Shown in pieces: positions 8,205 to 16,922 of a stretch of DNA of 64,000 nt. The notes under the pieces are model-generated. The model was not told the origin of the DNA. It did no database searches and was given only the letters and a program-made list of their open reading frames with translations. The stretch's first letter is position 1. The number at the start of each line of letters is the position of its first letter. The stretch spans positions 1 to 64,000 of the forward strand of contig CAYQMX010000002.1 of assembly GCA_964418745.1 (NCBI GenBank), given 5' to 3'. Both the position numbers and the translations under genes were made by a program. This DNA is from Scleromatobacter sp964418745 (GTDB lineage: Bacteria > Pseudomonadota > Gammaproteobacteria > Burkholderiales > Burkholderiaceae_C).

Positions 8205-9542
8205 ATGAGCCGAAAGCGCGTCATCTGGTCGGAGGGATTGTTCCTGCGGCCGCAGCATTTCCAGCAACTCGAACGCTCGGTCGAGATGCTCGTGGAGTCC
8301 CGCGCGAGCGGCGCGTTCTCGCCGGGGTGGGGCCTCACCGCCCTGCGGCTCGACGAGGAGGCGCTGCGCATCGGCCGCCTGTCCATCAAGGCCGCGCGCG
8401 GCGTCATGCCCGATGGAACGCCGTTCGCCATTCCCGAGGAGTACGCGGCGCCGCTGGCGCTCGAGATCGGCACCGAGGTCAAGGACACCCTGGTGCACCT
8501 GGCGCTGCCGCTGGTGCGCTCGGGCATGCCCGAGTTCGCCATCGATGCCGGGCCGGCCACCGCGCTGTCGCGCTTCGTCGGCCAGGACGTGCGCATCGAC
8601 GACAACGTGGCGGGCGTGGGCGACCCGGCCGACATGAAGCTGGGCCAGCTCAACCTGCGCCTGATGCTCGACGAGGATCCGCGGTCCGGCTTCTGCAGCA
8701 TCGCGGTGGCGCGCATCGTCGAGCGCCGCAGCACCGGCCAGCTGGTGCTGGATGAAAGCTTCATCGCGCCGGCCCTCGATTGCCGCGGCTCCGCGCGCCT
8801 GCAGGACTTCCTGGTCGAGGCGCGCAACCTGGTGCGCCATCGCGCCGACACGCTGGCCGCGCGCCTGAACCAGTCGCAGCAGAAGGGCGTGGGCGAGATC
8901 GGCGATTTCATGATGCTGCAGGTCGCCAACCGCTACGACCCCTGGCTGACCCACCTGGGCGAGCGCGAGTCGCTGCACCCCGAGGCCCTCTACGCGGTGC
9001 TGGTGCAGGCCGCCGGCGAGTTCGCCACGTTCAGCGACCGCCGCAAGCGGCGCGCGCGGGTGCAGGCCAGCTATCGCCACGAGGACCTGAAGAACACCTT
9101 CGAGCCGCTGATGTTCGACATCCGCGAACTGCTCACCGAGGTCATCAACCCGAACGCGGTGCCGATCCCGCTGCAGGAACGCGCAGCCGGCCTGTACACG
9201 GGGATGGTGCCCGACGCCGACCTGCTGCGCAACGCGCAGTTCGTGCTCGCGGTCAACGCCGACAAGCCGGGCGAGTTCGTGCGCACCCGGTTCCCGTCGC
9301 AGGTCAAGATCGGCCCGCCCGACAAGATCCGCGACCTCGTGCGGCTGCACCTGCCGGCCATCGCCGTCGAGCCCCTGCCGATGGCGCCGCCGCGCATGCC
9401 CTACTACGCCGGCTTCACCTATTTCCAGCTCGATCGCAGCGGCGACCTGTGGAAGCAGCTCGACATCACCAAGGTGATCGCGCTGCACATCGCGGGCGAC
9501 TTCCCGGGCCTTCAGCTGGAGCTCTGGGCGCTGAAGCCTTGA
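8205..9542 (+). CDS. tssK: TssK baseplate subunit
   Basis: This 445-residue protein opens with MSRKRVIWSEGLFLRPQHFQQLE, the family signature. TssK trimers join the TssFGE wedge to the TssLM membrane complex. Further family blocks include LGQLNLRLMLDE, LVEARNLVRHRADTLAARL, the FMMLQVANRYDP region and the C-terminal YYAGFTYFQLDRSGDLWKQL. ATG 8205 places the signature at the N-terminus, as in homologues. An ATG at 8157 is in frame and would add 16 residues; neither has a strong ribosome-binding site. It begins the tssK-tssL-tssM block. Confidence 0.95.
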   Translation: MSRKRVIWSEGLFLRPQHFQQLERSVEMLVESRASGAFSPGWGLTALRLDEEALRIGRLSIKAARGVMPDGTPFAIPEEYAAPLALEIGTEVKDTLVHLALPLVRSGMPEFAIDAGPATALSRFVGQDVRIDDNVAGVGDPADMKLGQLNLRLMLDEDPRSGFCSIAVARIVERRSTGQLVLDESFIAPALDCRGSARLQDFLVEARNLVRHRADTLAARLNQSQQKGVGEIGDFMMLQVANRYDPWLTHLGERESLHPEALYAVLVQAAGEFATFSDRRKRRARVQASYRHEDLKNTFEPLMFDIRELLTEVINPNAVPIPLQERAAGLYTGMVPDADLLRNAQFVLAVNADKPGEFVRTRFPSQVKIGPPDKIRDLVRLHLPAIAVEPLPMAPPRMPYYAGFTYFQLDRSGDLWKQLDITKVIALHIAGDFPGLQLELWALKP

Positions 9543-9564
9543 GCCCCCATCGAGCGAATCCACC

Positions 9565-10896
9565 ATGAGCGAACCTCAATTCCCTGGCGCTCCCGGCGCC
9601 CCGCCGCCCGACGATTCCGAAGCGACCATCATGATCCCGAAGCCGGGTGGCCGGCGCGCCGCCGCCGCGCCCGCGGCCGGCCAGGCGATGACCCTCGACG
9701 CGTCGGCGGTGCTGTCCGACGTCGAGGACACCAGCGGCCCGGTGGGCCTGAACCCGCTGGTGGCCAACGCCGCGGTCCTGCTCAACACCGTGCCCACCAT
9801 CCGGCGCTCGCTGCACCACGCCGACCCCGCCGGCCTGCGCGACTACCTGCTGCGCGCGATCACCGAATTCGAGAGCCGGGCGCGCGCCGCCGGCGCCAGT
9901 CCCGAGCACGTGCTGATCAGCCGCTATGCGCTGTGCACGGTCATCGACGAGGCGGTGGCCAACATGCCCTGGGGCGCCAGCCCCGAGTGGGTGCAGCAGA
10001 GCCTGCTGGTCACGCTGCACCGCGAGGGCTTCGGCGGCGAGAAGTTCTTCCAGCTGCTCGAGAAGGCGATGGAAGACCCGCGCCGCAACATCGACCTGCT
10101 GGAGCTGATGTACGTCTGCATCGCGCTCGGCTTCGAGGGGCGCTACAGCGTCATCGACAACGGCCGGACCCAGCTCGACGCCCTGCGCGACCGGCTGCAC
10201 GGCGTGATCCGGCGCGAGCGCGGCGAGTTCGAACGCGACCTCTCCGGCAAGTGGAAGGGCGTCCAGCGGGTGGCCAAGCCGCTGGTGCGCCGGCTGTCCG
10301 TGTGGCTGGTGCTGGCCGCCGTGGCGCTGCTGCTGTTCGTGCTGTACCTGGTCTTCGCGCTGCTGCTGGCGTCGAAGTCCGACCCGGTCTTCAACGCGCT
10401 GGCCGCCATCCACTCCGACGTCGGCGACCTCAAGCGGGCACCGCCGCCGCCGCCGCCGCCCGCCGCGCCGCGCCTGAAGCCGCTGCTGGCCGCCGAGATC
10501 CTGGCCGACCAGCTCGAGGTCAACGAGGACGCCACGTCCAGCCACGTCATCATCCACGGCGACAAGTTCTACGACCCGGGCAGCGCCGAGATCAAGCCCG
10601 ACCTGGTGCCGGTGATCAACCGCATCGCCGCGGCGATCAACCAGGTGCCGGGCATCGTCACCGTCAGCGGCCACACCGACAACCAGCCGACCAAGCGGTC
10701 GCTGCGCTTCCCGTCCAACTACGAGCTGTCGCTGGAGCGCGCGCGCGGGGTCGCGGCGCTGCTGGGGCAGACGGTGCAGAACCACGCGATCAAGGCCGAG
10801 GGCCTGGCCGACAGCAAGCCGCTGGCGCCCAACACGACCCCGGATGGCCGTGCGCGCAATCGCCGTGTCGAGATCACCTTGCGCACCGGCGCTTAA
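9565..10896 (+). CDS. tssL: TssL (DotU family) with C-terminal OmpA peptidoglycan-binding domain
   Basis: A 443-residue inner-membrane component of the T6SS trans-envelope complex. After a disordered N-terminus comes the cytoplasmic DotU fold (about 70-225: YALCTVIDEAVANMPWG, FFQLLEKAMEDP, LELMYVCIALGFEGRY). A single transmembrane segment follows (about 241-270), then a poly-Pro linker and an OmpA-like domain (about 325-443: GHTDNQPT, RARNRRVEITL) that should bind peptidoglycan. The N-terminus has EATIMIPKPGG with Thr21. In Agrobacterium, TssL phosphorylated on an N-terminal Thr recruits the FHA protein, so this may be the site the adjacent phosphatase resets. Confidence 0.95.
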   Translation: MSEPQFPGAPGAPPPDDSEATIMIPKPGGRRAAAAPAAGQAMTLDASAVLSDVEDTSGPVGLNPLVANAAVLLNTVPTIRRSLHHADPAGLRDYLLRAITEFESRARAAGASPEHVLISRYALCTVIDEAVANMPWGASPEWVQQSLLVTLHREGFGGEKFFQLLEKAMEDPRRNIDLLELMYVCIALGFEGRYSVIDNGRTQLDALRDRLHGVIRRERGEFERDLSGKWKGVQRVAKPLVRRLSVWLVLAAVALLLFVLYLVFALLLASKSDPVFNALAAIHSDVGDLKRAPPPPPPPAAPRLKPLLAAEILADQLEVNEDATSSHVIIHGDKFYDPGSAEIKPDLVPVINRIAAAINQVPGIVTVSGHTDNQPTKRSLRFPSNYELSLERARGVAALLGQTVQNHAIKAEGLADSKPLAPNTTPDGRARNRRVEITLRTGA

Positions 10897-10917
10897 CCGG
10901 GCGGAGAACAAGAAAAC

Positions 10918-13900
10918 ATGTGGGCAAAGCTCAAACGCTTCTTCGCCAATCGCTGGGTCCTGGCGTTCATCGGCCTGCTGGTCGTCTCCCTACTGATCTG
11001 GTTCGTCGGCGACGCGATCGCGTTCTATGACCACCGGCCGCTCGGCTCCGCCGGCGCGCGCCTGGGCCTGATCGTCCTGGTGCTGCTGGTCTTCGCGGCC
11101 GTCGAGGGCGTCAAGCAGTACCGTGCGTGGCGTGCCAACAAGGCGATGCTGTCGGCCATGGGCGAGGGCGCCTCCAGCAACTCGGCGCTGTCGCAGCGCG
11201 AGGTGGCCGAGCTCAAGAAGCGCTTCGACGACGCGATGGCCACGCTGCGCAAGGCGCGCTTCGACGACAAGTCGGGCAGCGGGCGCAACTACCTGTACCA
11301 GTTGCCCTGGTACATGTTCATCGGCGCGCCGGGCTCCGGCAAGACCACCGCGCTGGTCAACTCGGGCCTGCGCTTTCCGCTCGAAGGCAAGATGGGCAAG
11401 GACGCCGTCAAGGGCATCGGCGGCACGCGCAACTGCGACTGGTGGTTCACCGACGAGGCCGTGCTCCTCGACACCGCCGGCCGCTACACCACGCAGAGCA
11501 GCAACCGCGAGGTCGACGCCGCGGCGTGGACGGGATTCCTCACGCTGCTGAAGAAGTTCCGCCCGGCCCAGCCGCTCAACGGCGCGATCGTCACCGTCAG
11601 CCTGTCCGACCTGTTCACGTCGTCGGCCGCGCAGCGCGACGACTACGCGCGCTCCATCCGCGCGCGCATCCAGGAGCTCTACGGCACCCTGGGCGTGCGC
11701 TTCCCGATCTACGTGATCGTCACCAAGACCGACCTGCTGGCCGGCTTCGCCGAGTTCTTCGGCGACCTCGGCCGCGAGGCGCGGGCGCAGGTGTGGGGCA
11801 CCACGTTCGACTTCCCCATGCCCGCCGGCGCGCCGCTGGGCGCCACCTTCGCGAGCGAGTTCGACGCGCTGGTGGGGCGGCTGAACGCGCGCCTGACCAC
11901 CCGCATGGAAGAGGAGCGCGACCCGCAGCGCCGTGCCACGCTGTTCGCCTTCCCTCAGCAGTTCGCGGCGCTCAAGGAGATGCTCAAGTCCTTCCTGGAC
12001 GAGGCCTTCCTCAGCTCCGCCTTCGGCGAGGAGCCGATGGTGCGCGGCGTCTACTTCACCAGCGGTACGCAGGAAGGCAGCCCGTTCGACCGCGTGCTGG
12101 GCAACATCTCGCGCGCCTACGGCCTGGAGCGCCAGGTGCTGCCGCCGGCGGCCGCCTCCGGGCGCAGCTATTTCCTCACGCACCTGCTGCGCAGCGTGAT
12201 CTTCGCCGAGTCCGACATCAGCGGGCGCAGCGCCGTCATCGAGAAGCGGCGCAGCCGCATCGCGCTGGCAGCCTATTCGGTGCTGGCCCTGCTCTCGCTG
12301 CTGCTGATCGTCGGCTGGACGGTGAGCTTCGTGCGCAACCAGGTGCTGATCGGCGACGTCGCCACCGCCACGGCCGACCTCGCCCGGCGGACGGCGGCGC
12401 TGCCGCCGCTGCCCACGGGCGACGTCATGACGGTGCTGCCGGTCCTCGACGCCGCGCGCACCCTGCCCACCGGCTACGACGAGCGCGACGCCGGCGTGCC
12501 GATGTCGCGCGCCTTCGGACTGAGCCAGAGCGGCAAGCTGGGCACGCAGGCCAACCGGGCCTACCTGGGCCTGCTGCGCGACGTCTTCCTGCCGCGCATC
12601 GCGTTGCGGCTCGAGCAGCAGATCCGCGACGCCGATTCGCCGGAGGTGCGCTACGAGGCGCTCAAGACCTACGTGATGCTGTACGACCCGGCGCACCTGA
12701 AGGCGGCGGATGTCCAGGCCTGGGTGTCCGCCGACTGGGAGCGCACCTTGTCGCGCGACGTCACGCTGCAGCAGCGCTCGGCACTGCGCGATCACCTGGG
12801 CGCCGCGCTGGACCAGCTGCCGCTCGAGATGGTATTGCCGCAGGACCAGGGCCTCGTCGACCAGGTGCGCAAGCAGCTGGCCGCATCGTCGCTCGCCGAG
12901 CGCGCCTATTCGCGGCTGAAGCGCCTGGCCGCCGGCGGCGAGGGCATGCCCGATTTCCGCGTCACCGAGGCCGGTGGCCCGCAGGCGGCGCTGGTCTTCA
13001 CGCGTGCGTCCGGCGCGCCGCTGTCGCAGGGCGTGCCCGCGCTGTTCACGGTGGCCGGCTTCGACAAGGGCTTCCGCGCGCAGGCACCGCTGCTGGTCAA
13101 GCAGCTCGGCGACGAGGAGGCGTGGGTGCTGGGCACGCAGTCGAACGGCTCGGGGGTCGCGCGCCTGGGCACGACGCTCACCGAGGTGCAGCAGCTGTAC
13201 CTCAACGAGTACATCAAGACATGGGATGACCTGCTGGGCGACCTGCGCCTGGTCCAGTCCAACAGCCTGCAGGACAGCATCCGGACGATGGCCCTGCTGT
13301 CGGCGGGCGACTCGCCGCTGAAGCTGCTGCTCAATGGCGTGGCCAGGGAGACCAAGCTGGCCACCGGCAACGACAAGTCGGCCGAGGCCGTGGCCGCGGG
13401 CGTCCTCGACAAGGCTGCCGGTGCGATGCGCAGCACCGTCGACAAGCTCCTGGGCACGCCGACGGCCACGCCCGGCGCCACGGCCAAGCCCGAGGCGGTG
13501 GTCGACTCCCACTTCGAGCAGTTGCAGCGCGTCGTCGCCGGCCCGGCTGGGCAGCCGGTGCCGCTCGACGCGACCCTGGGCGTGTTGAAGGAGTACGAGG
13601 TGCAGCTGCGCGCCACCGACGAGGCCATCAAGCGCGGCGCGCCGCCCACGTCCGATGCGCTGATCGTCGCCCGGATCAAGAGCGAGGCCGACCGCATGCC
13701 ACCGCCCATCAGCAACCTGCTCAACGGCCTGATCGCGCGCAGCGGCGCGCAGTCGGCCAGCGCCGGCCAGGCCGCGGTCAAGGCGGCCGCGGCGGGCGAG
13801 GTGGGCGGCTTCTGCAAGGCCGCCGTCGAAGGGCGCTATCCGTTCGCGCGGGGCGTCGGCAAGGAAGTGCCGCTGGGCGACTTCGCCAAGCTGTTCGCCC

Positions 13901-14466
13901 CCAACGGCGTGATCGACGGCTTCGCCAAGACCAAGCTCGTGGGCATGGTCGACATGAACGGCCCGGTGTGGAAGCCGATCCAGCTGGCCGCGGGCGTCGA
14001 CGCGCTGCCGCCGGCCACGATCGCCAATTTCCAGCGCGCCGCGACGATCCGCGACGCCTTCTTCCCCGGCGGCGCGGCCAATCCGTCGGCCTCGCTGGAC
14101 CTGCTGCTGCAGCGGGTGGACGACGGCGTCACCGAAGTGCAGCTGGCCATCGACGGCCAGGTCAGTGCCATGAAGCCGGGCAGCAATGCCGGGGCGCGCC
14201 TGAGCTGGCCCAGCCTGAGCCCGACCAGCCAGATCAAGCTGACGCTGCTGGTGGGCGGCAAGCCGTCGGCCACGCCGCTGATCTTCGACGGCCCGTGGGC
14301 GCTGTTTCGCTTCGTCGACGCCGGCAAGGTCGAGGGCGGCACCCCGGAGCGCCAGAGCGTGAGCTACGAACAGGGCGGCAAGCACGTCTTCTTCGAGCTG
14401 CGTTCGGGCAGCGTGCGCAACCCGATGCGGCTCGCGGAACTGGCGCAGTTCCGCTGCCCCGGCTGA
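10918..14466 (+). CDS. tssM: TssM (IcmF family) inner-membrane ATPase-like protein
   Basis: This 1182-residue protein is the large subunit of the membrane complex with TssL. Two transmembrane segments lie near residues 14-31 and 47-62, and a third near 447-470 precedes a long periplasmic part. The cytoplasmic NTPase-like domain has an intact Walker A motif, GAPGSGKTT, at 136-144, and a LLDTAGRYTT Walker B/switch region. Some TssM proteins have lost this P-loop, so its preservation is notable. The C-terminal beta-rich domain that normally meets the outer-membrane lipoprotein TssJ is present (WALFRFVDAG, KHVFFELRSGS), although tssJ itself is not in the window. The gene follows tssL by 21 bp. 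Confidence 0.95.
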   Translation: MWAKLKRFFANRWVLAFIGLLVVSLLIWFVGDAIAFYDHRPLGSAGARLGLIVLVLLVFAAVEGVKQYRAWRANKAMLSAMGEGASSNSALSQREVAELKKRFDDAMATLRKARFDDKSGSGRNYLYQLPWYMFIGAPGSGKTTALVNSGLRFPLEGKMGKDAVKGIGGTRNCDWWFTDEAVLLDTAGRYTTQSSNREVDAAAWTGFLTLLKKFRPAQPLNGAIVTVSLSDLFTSSAAQRDDYARSIRARIQELYGTLGVRFPIYVIVTKTDLLAGFAEFFGDLGREARAQVWGTTFDFPMPAGAPLGATFASEFDALVGRLNARLTTRMEEERDPQRRATLFAFPQQFAALKEMLKSFLDEAFLSSAFGEEPMVRGVYFTSGTQEGSPFDRVLGNISRAYGLERQVLPPAAASGRSYFLTHLLRSVIFAESDISGRSAVIEKRRSRIALAAYSVLALLSLLLIVGWTVSFVRNQVLIGDVATATADLARRTAALPPLPTGDVMTVLPVLDAARTLPTGYDERDAGVPMSRAFGLSQSGKLGTQANRAYLGLLRDVFLPRIALRLEQQIRDADSPEVRYEALKTYVMLYDPAHLKAADVQAWVSADWERTLSRDVTLQQRSALRDHLGAALDQLPLEMVLPQDQGLVDQVRKQLAASSLAERAYSRLKRLAAGGEGMPDFRVTEAGGPQAALVFTRASGAPLSQGVPALFTVAGFDKGFRAQAPLLVKQLGDEEAWVLGTQSNGSGVARLGTTLTEVQQLYLNEYIKTWDDLLGDLRLVQSNSLQDSIRTMALLSAGDSPLKLLLNGVARETKLATGNDKSAEAVAAGVLDKAAGAMRSTVDKLLGTPTATPGATAKPEAVVDSHFEQLQRVVAGPAGQPVPLDATLGVLKEYEVQLRATDEAIKRGAPPTSDALIVARIKSEADRMPPPISNLLNGLIARSGAQSASAGQAAVKAAAAGEVGGFCKAAVEGRYPFARGVGKEVPLGDFAKLFAPNGVIDGFAKTKLVGMVDMNGPVWKPIQLAAGVDALPPATIANFQRAATIRDAFFPGGAANPSASLDLLLQRVDDGVTEVQLAIDGQVSAMKPGSNAGARLSWPSLSPTSQIKLTLLVGGKPSATPLIFDGPWALFRFVDAGKVEGGTPERQSVSYEQGGKHVFFELRSGSVRNPMRLAELAQFRCPG

Positions 14467-14484
14467 CGCGGCCCGGAGCGCGGC

Positions 14485-15081
14485 ATGAGCGGCGGCGGGT
14501 TCTACGGCAAGCTGCCCAGCGAGGGCGATTTCGTCACGCGCCGCCTGCCGTGGGAGTTCACCGCCGCCTGGGACGAGTGGCTGCAACTGGGCATGCAGGC
14601 CTCGCGCGAGGCGCTGGGCGGGCGCTGGCTGGAGCTCTACCTGTCGGCGCCGATCTGGCGCTTCCAGGTGGCCCCGGGCGTCTGCGGGCCGCTGGGCTGG
14701 CGCGGGCTGTTCTTCGCGAGCGTCGACCGGGTCGGGCGCTACTTCCCCCTGACGCTGGCCTTCGCCGACCCCGGCCCCCCCGCGCTGGCCGCGCTCAGCG
14801 CCGAGCCCGAGGCCTGGCTCGCCGTGGAAGATGCCGCGCTCGCGGCGCTGGCGCCCACGCTGGCCGTGGCCGACTTCGACCGCGCCATGGAGGCGCTGGC
14901 CATGCCCGGGGGGGCGGCGGCCGACGCCGCGCGCCCGCGGGTGTGCCTCTACACCGCGGGCTCCGAGGCCGTCCCGGCGCGCGGCTTGCGCCTGGCGGCG
15001 CTGCCGCCGCCCGCGTCCTTCGTCGACCTGATCGCGCCGGCAGCCGCGGCCCCGGCCTCGTCCCTGGCCGACCTCCTGTGA
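14485..15081 (+). CDS. tagF: TagF, T6SS-associated negative regulator
   Basis: A 198-residue protein with the DUF2094/TagF opening GFYGKLPSEGDFVTRRLP and a W-rich core (WDEWLQLGMQASRE, YLSAPIWRFQ, GLFFASVDRVGRYFPL). TagF acts after translation to block assembly, in Pseudomonas and Agrobacterium by binding Fha. In some species it is fused to PppA; here it is separate, with PppA coded at the start of the cluster. It follows tssM by 18 bp. The finding of both TagF and PppA suggests an intact threonine-phosphorylation control circuit. Confidence 0.92.
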   Translation: MSGGGFYGKLPSEGDFVTRRLPWEFTAAWDEWLQLGMQASREALGGRWLELYLSAPIWRFQVAPGVCGPLGWRGLFFASVDRVGRYFPLTLAFADPGPPALAALSAEPEAWLAVEDAALAALAPTLAVADFDRAMEALAMPGGAAADAARPRVCLYTAGSEAVPARGLRLAALPPPASFVDLIAPAAAAPASSLADLL

Positions 15082-15136
15082 CCGCGCCGCACCGCCGCAG
15101 CCGACCCGTGACAGCCGCGTGTCTTGAGGGCATACC

Positions 15137-15157
15137 CTTGTACGTAGCTTGTCGTAG
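15137..15157. repeat. Adjacent direct repeats in the tagF-tssA gap
   Basis: CTTGTACGTAG is followed at once by CTTGTCGTAG, so two nearly identical units about one helical turn apart lie in the 161-bp gap before tssA. The stretch is AT-richer than its surroundings, and a -10-like TACACT occurs at 15181-15186. This is the largest gap inside the core T6SS gene run, so an activator site and promoter for tssA-tssB-tssC-hcp are plausible. No proper -35 is visible. Confidence 0.4.
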
Positions 15158-15242
15158 TGACCGCCGTGCCACCGTCCACATACACTAGCCCGTGCCCTGG
15201 CCGTGCCGTCGCGGCGGCCACCAGCCTCGGAGACCTTCCAAC

Positions 15243-16319
15243 GTGATCGATATCGACGCCCTCGCGCGTCCCATTGACGACAATGAGCCGGCGGGCCCGG
15301 ACCTGGAATACGCCGGCGTCGCGGAGCTCGATCGCTTCGCCGCCGGCACGCCCGGCACGATCGACCCCTCCACGCAGGAGCTGGTCGGTGCCGAGGAGCC
15401 GAACTGGCGCAAGGTCGGCGAACAGGCCACCGAGCTCCTGGGCAAGACCAAGGACCTGCGCGTCGCCGCCTGGCTCACCCGCGCCGAACTCGCCAACCGC
15501 GGCCTGCCCGGACTGGCCGACGGCCTGAAGCTGATCGCGACGTTGCTCGAGACCTTCTGGGATTCGCTCTACCCGATGCTCGATCGCGACGAGGGCGACG
15601 ACCCGATCGAGCGCATGAACGTCCTTTCCAACCTGTCGCCCGACCCCGCGCAGTCGTACGGCTCGGCGAGCACCGAGGCCTTGCTGCGCACGCTGCGCGG
15701 CACCGTCATCGTCGAATCGCGCGAGGTCGGCCGGTTCACGGTGCGCGATCTCGACTACGTGCTCGGTCGCATGCAGCCGCCCGCCGGCCAGACGGCGCCG
15801 GCGCAGGGGTTGCTGGCCGCCGCCTGGAAGACGGGAGACCCCGTCGCCAACCAGGAAAGGCGCGACGGCATCGCCACCGGGCTGGCGGCCGTCCAGGCCA
15901 TCGTCAAGCTGTTTTCCGAGCGCAGCGGCCAGCGCCCCAACCTGGATCTGCTGCAGAACACCCTGCGCCGGGTCGGCGAGTTCTACGCCGAGCAGGACGC
16001 CGCGACCGCCGCCGAGGCGGCGGATGCCGCCGGCGACGAGGAGTCCGCAGGCGAAGTAGGGGGGTCTGCCGGAGCCGCCGGGAAAATCCCCCGTTCGGGC
16101 GGCTTGGCATCGCGGGCGGATGCGGTGAGAATCCTCCAGCAGGTCGCCGTGTTTCTGCGCAAGTCCGAGCCCAGCAGCCCGGCGCCGATGTTTGTCGACC
16201 GTGCGGTCAAGCTTCTGCAGATGGATTTCAACGCGATCGTCAAGGAATTGATGCCGGACTCGCGCGATCGCATCGAGATGCTGGGAGGCATCTCGCTCGA
16301 AGAACCTGAATCAGACTGA
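15243..16319 (+). CDS. tssA: TssA (ImpA N-terminal domain protein)
   Basis: A 358-residue T6SS assembly protein starting from GTG 15243 (GTG ATC GAT ATC GAC), with GGAG about 10 bp upstream. The ImpA_N domain occupies roughly 10-140 (DNEPAGPDLEY, VGAEEPNWRKVGEQATELLGKTKDLRVAAWL, LLETFWDSLYPMLD). The C-terminus (RADAVRILQQVAVFLRKSEPSSPAPMFVDRAVKLLQMDF) is the short class that stays at the baseplate, not the long dodecameric cap class. It binds baseplate and sheath parts to start tube and sheath polymerisation. tssB follows by 35 bp. Confidence 0.92.
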   Translation: MIDIDALARPIDDNEPAGPDLEYAGVAELDRFAAGTPGTIDPSTQELVGAEEPNWRKVGEQATELLGKTKDLRVAAWLTRAELANRGLPGLADGLKLIATLLETFWDSLYPMLDRDEGDDPIERMNVLSNLSPDPAQSYGSASTEALLRTLRGTVIVESREVGRFTVRDLDYVLGRMQPPAGQTAPAQGLLAAAWKTGDPVANQERRDGIATGLAAVQAIVKLFSERSGQRPNLDLLQNTLRRVGEFYAEQDAATAAEAADAAGDEESAGEVGGSAGAAGKIPRSGGLASRADAVRILQQVAVFLRKSEPSSPAPMFVDRAVKLLQMDFNAIVKELMPDSRDRIEMLGGISLEEPESD

Positions 16320-16354
16320 TAAGCGCCAACCGAATTGCCCAGGAGAGTACCGTC

Positions 16355-16864
16355 ATGTCAGGAAGCAGCCAGAAGTTCATCGCCCGCAATCGGGCGCCGC
16401 GGGTCCAGATCGAGTACGACGTCGAGCTGTACGGCTCGAACAAGAAGATGCAGATCCCGTTCGTCATGGGCGTGATGGCGGACCTGTCGGGCAAGCCCGC
16501 CGAGCCGCTCGCCCCTGTCGCCGATCGCAAGTTCCTGGAAATCGACGTCGACAACTTCGACGAGCGCCTGAAGTCGATGAAGCCGCGGGTCGCGTTCGCG
16601 GTGCCCAACACGCTCACCGGCGAAGGCAACCTCAGCGTCGACATCACCTTCGAGAGCATGGCCGACTTCTCGCCCGACGCGGTGGCGCGCAAGGTGGGTG
16701 CCTTGAACAACCTGCTGGAAGCCCGCACGCAACTGAAGGACCTGCTGACCTACATGGACGGCAAGGTCGGCGCCGAGGAGCTGCTTGGCAACGTGCTGAA
16801 GAACCCCGAGCTGCTGAAGTCGCTCGCGGCCGCGCCCAAGCCCACCGACGCACCGGCCGAGTAA
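16355..16864 (+). CDS. tssB: TssB small sheath subunit
   Basis: This 169-residue protein pairs with TssC to build the contractile sheath. Family blocks are RNRAPRVQIEYDVELYGSNK, VMGVMADLSGKP, FLEIDVDNFDERLKSMKPRV and ESMADFSPDAVARKV. A helical C-terminus follows (LLTYMDGKVGAEELLGNVLKN). The ribosome-binding site AGGAGAG precedes the ATG. The cluster also codes TagJ, which binds an N-terminal helix of TssB in systems that have it. tssC follows by 58 bp. Confidence 0.97.
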   Translation: MSGSSQKFIARNRAPRVQIEYDVELYGSNKKMQIPFVMGVMADLSGKPAEPLAPVADRKFLEIDVDNFDERLKSMKPRVAFAVPNTLTGEGNLSVDITFESMADFSPDAVARKVGALNNLLEARTQLKDLLTYMDGKVGAEELLGNVLKNPELLKSLAAAPKPTDAPAE

Positions 16865-16922
16865 GCGCCGCGCCCCCGCGCGAAGCGCCCACGACCCGCC
16901 CAGAGATCCGAGGAGTCCCCCG

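Noticed and set aside
6546..9566. A 1006-codon minus-strand frame opposite the sheath fusion and tssK
   Set aside because: Crosses an intergenic gap and two real genes, with Gln/Arg/His-rich low-complexity sequence.
10990..14586. A minus-strand open frame of almost 1200 codons opposite tssM
   Set aside because: Mirror of tssM third-position GC bias, no motifs, no ribosome-binding site.
15062..15190. Possible sigma-54 promoter before tssA
   Set aside because: No GG and GC pair at -24/-12 spacing could be found.
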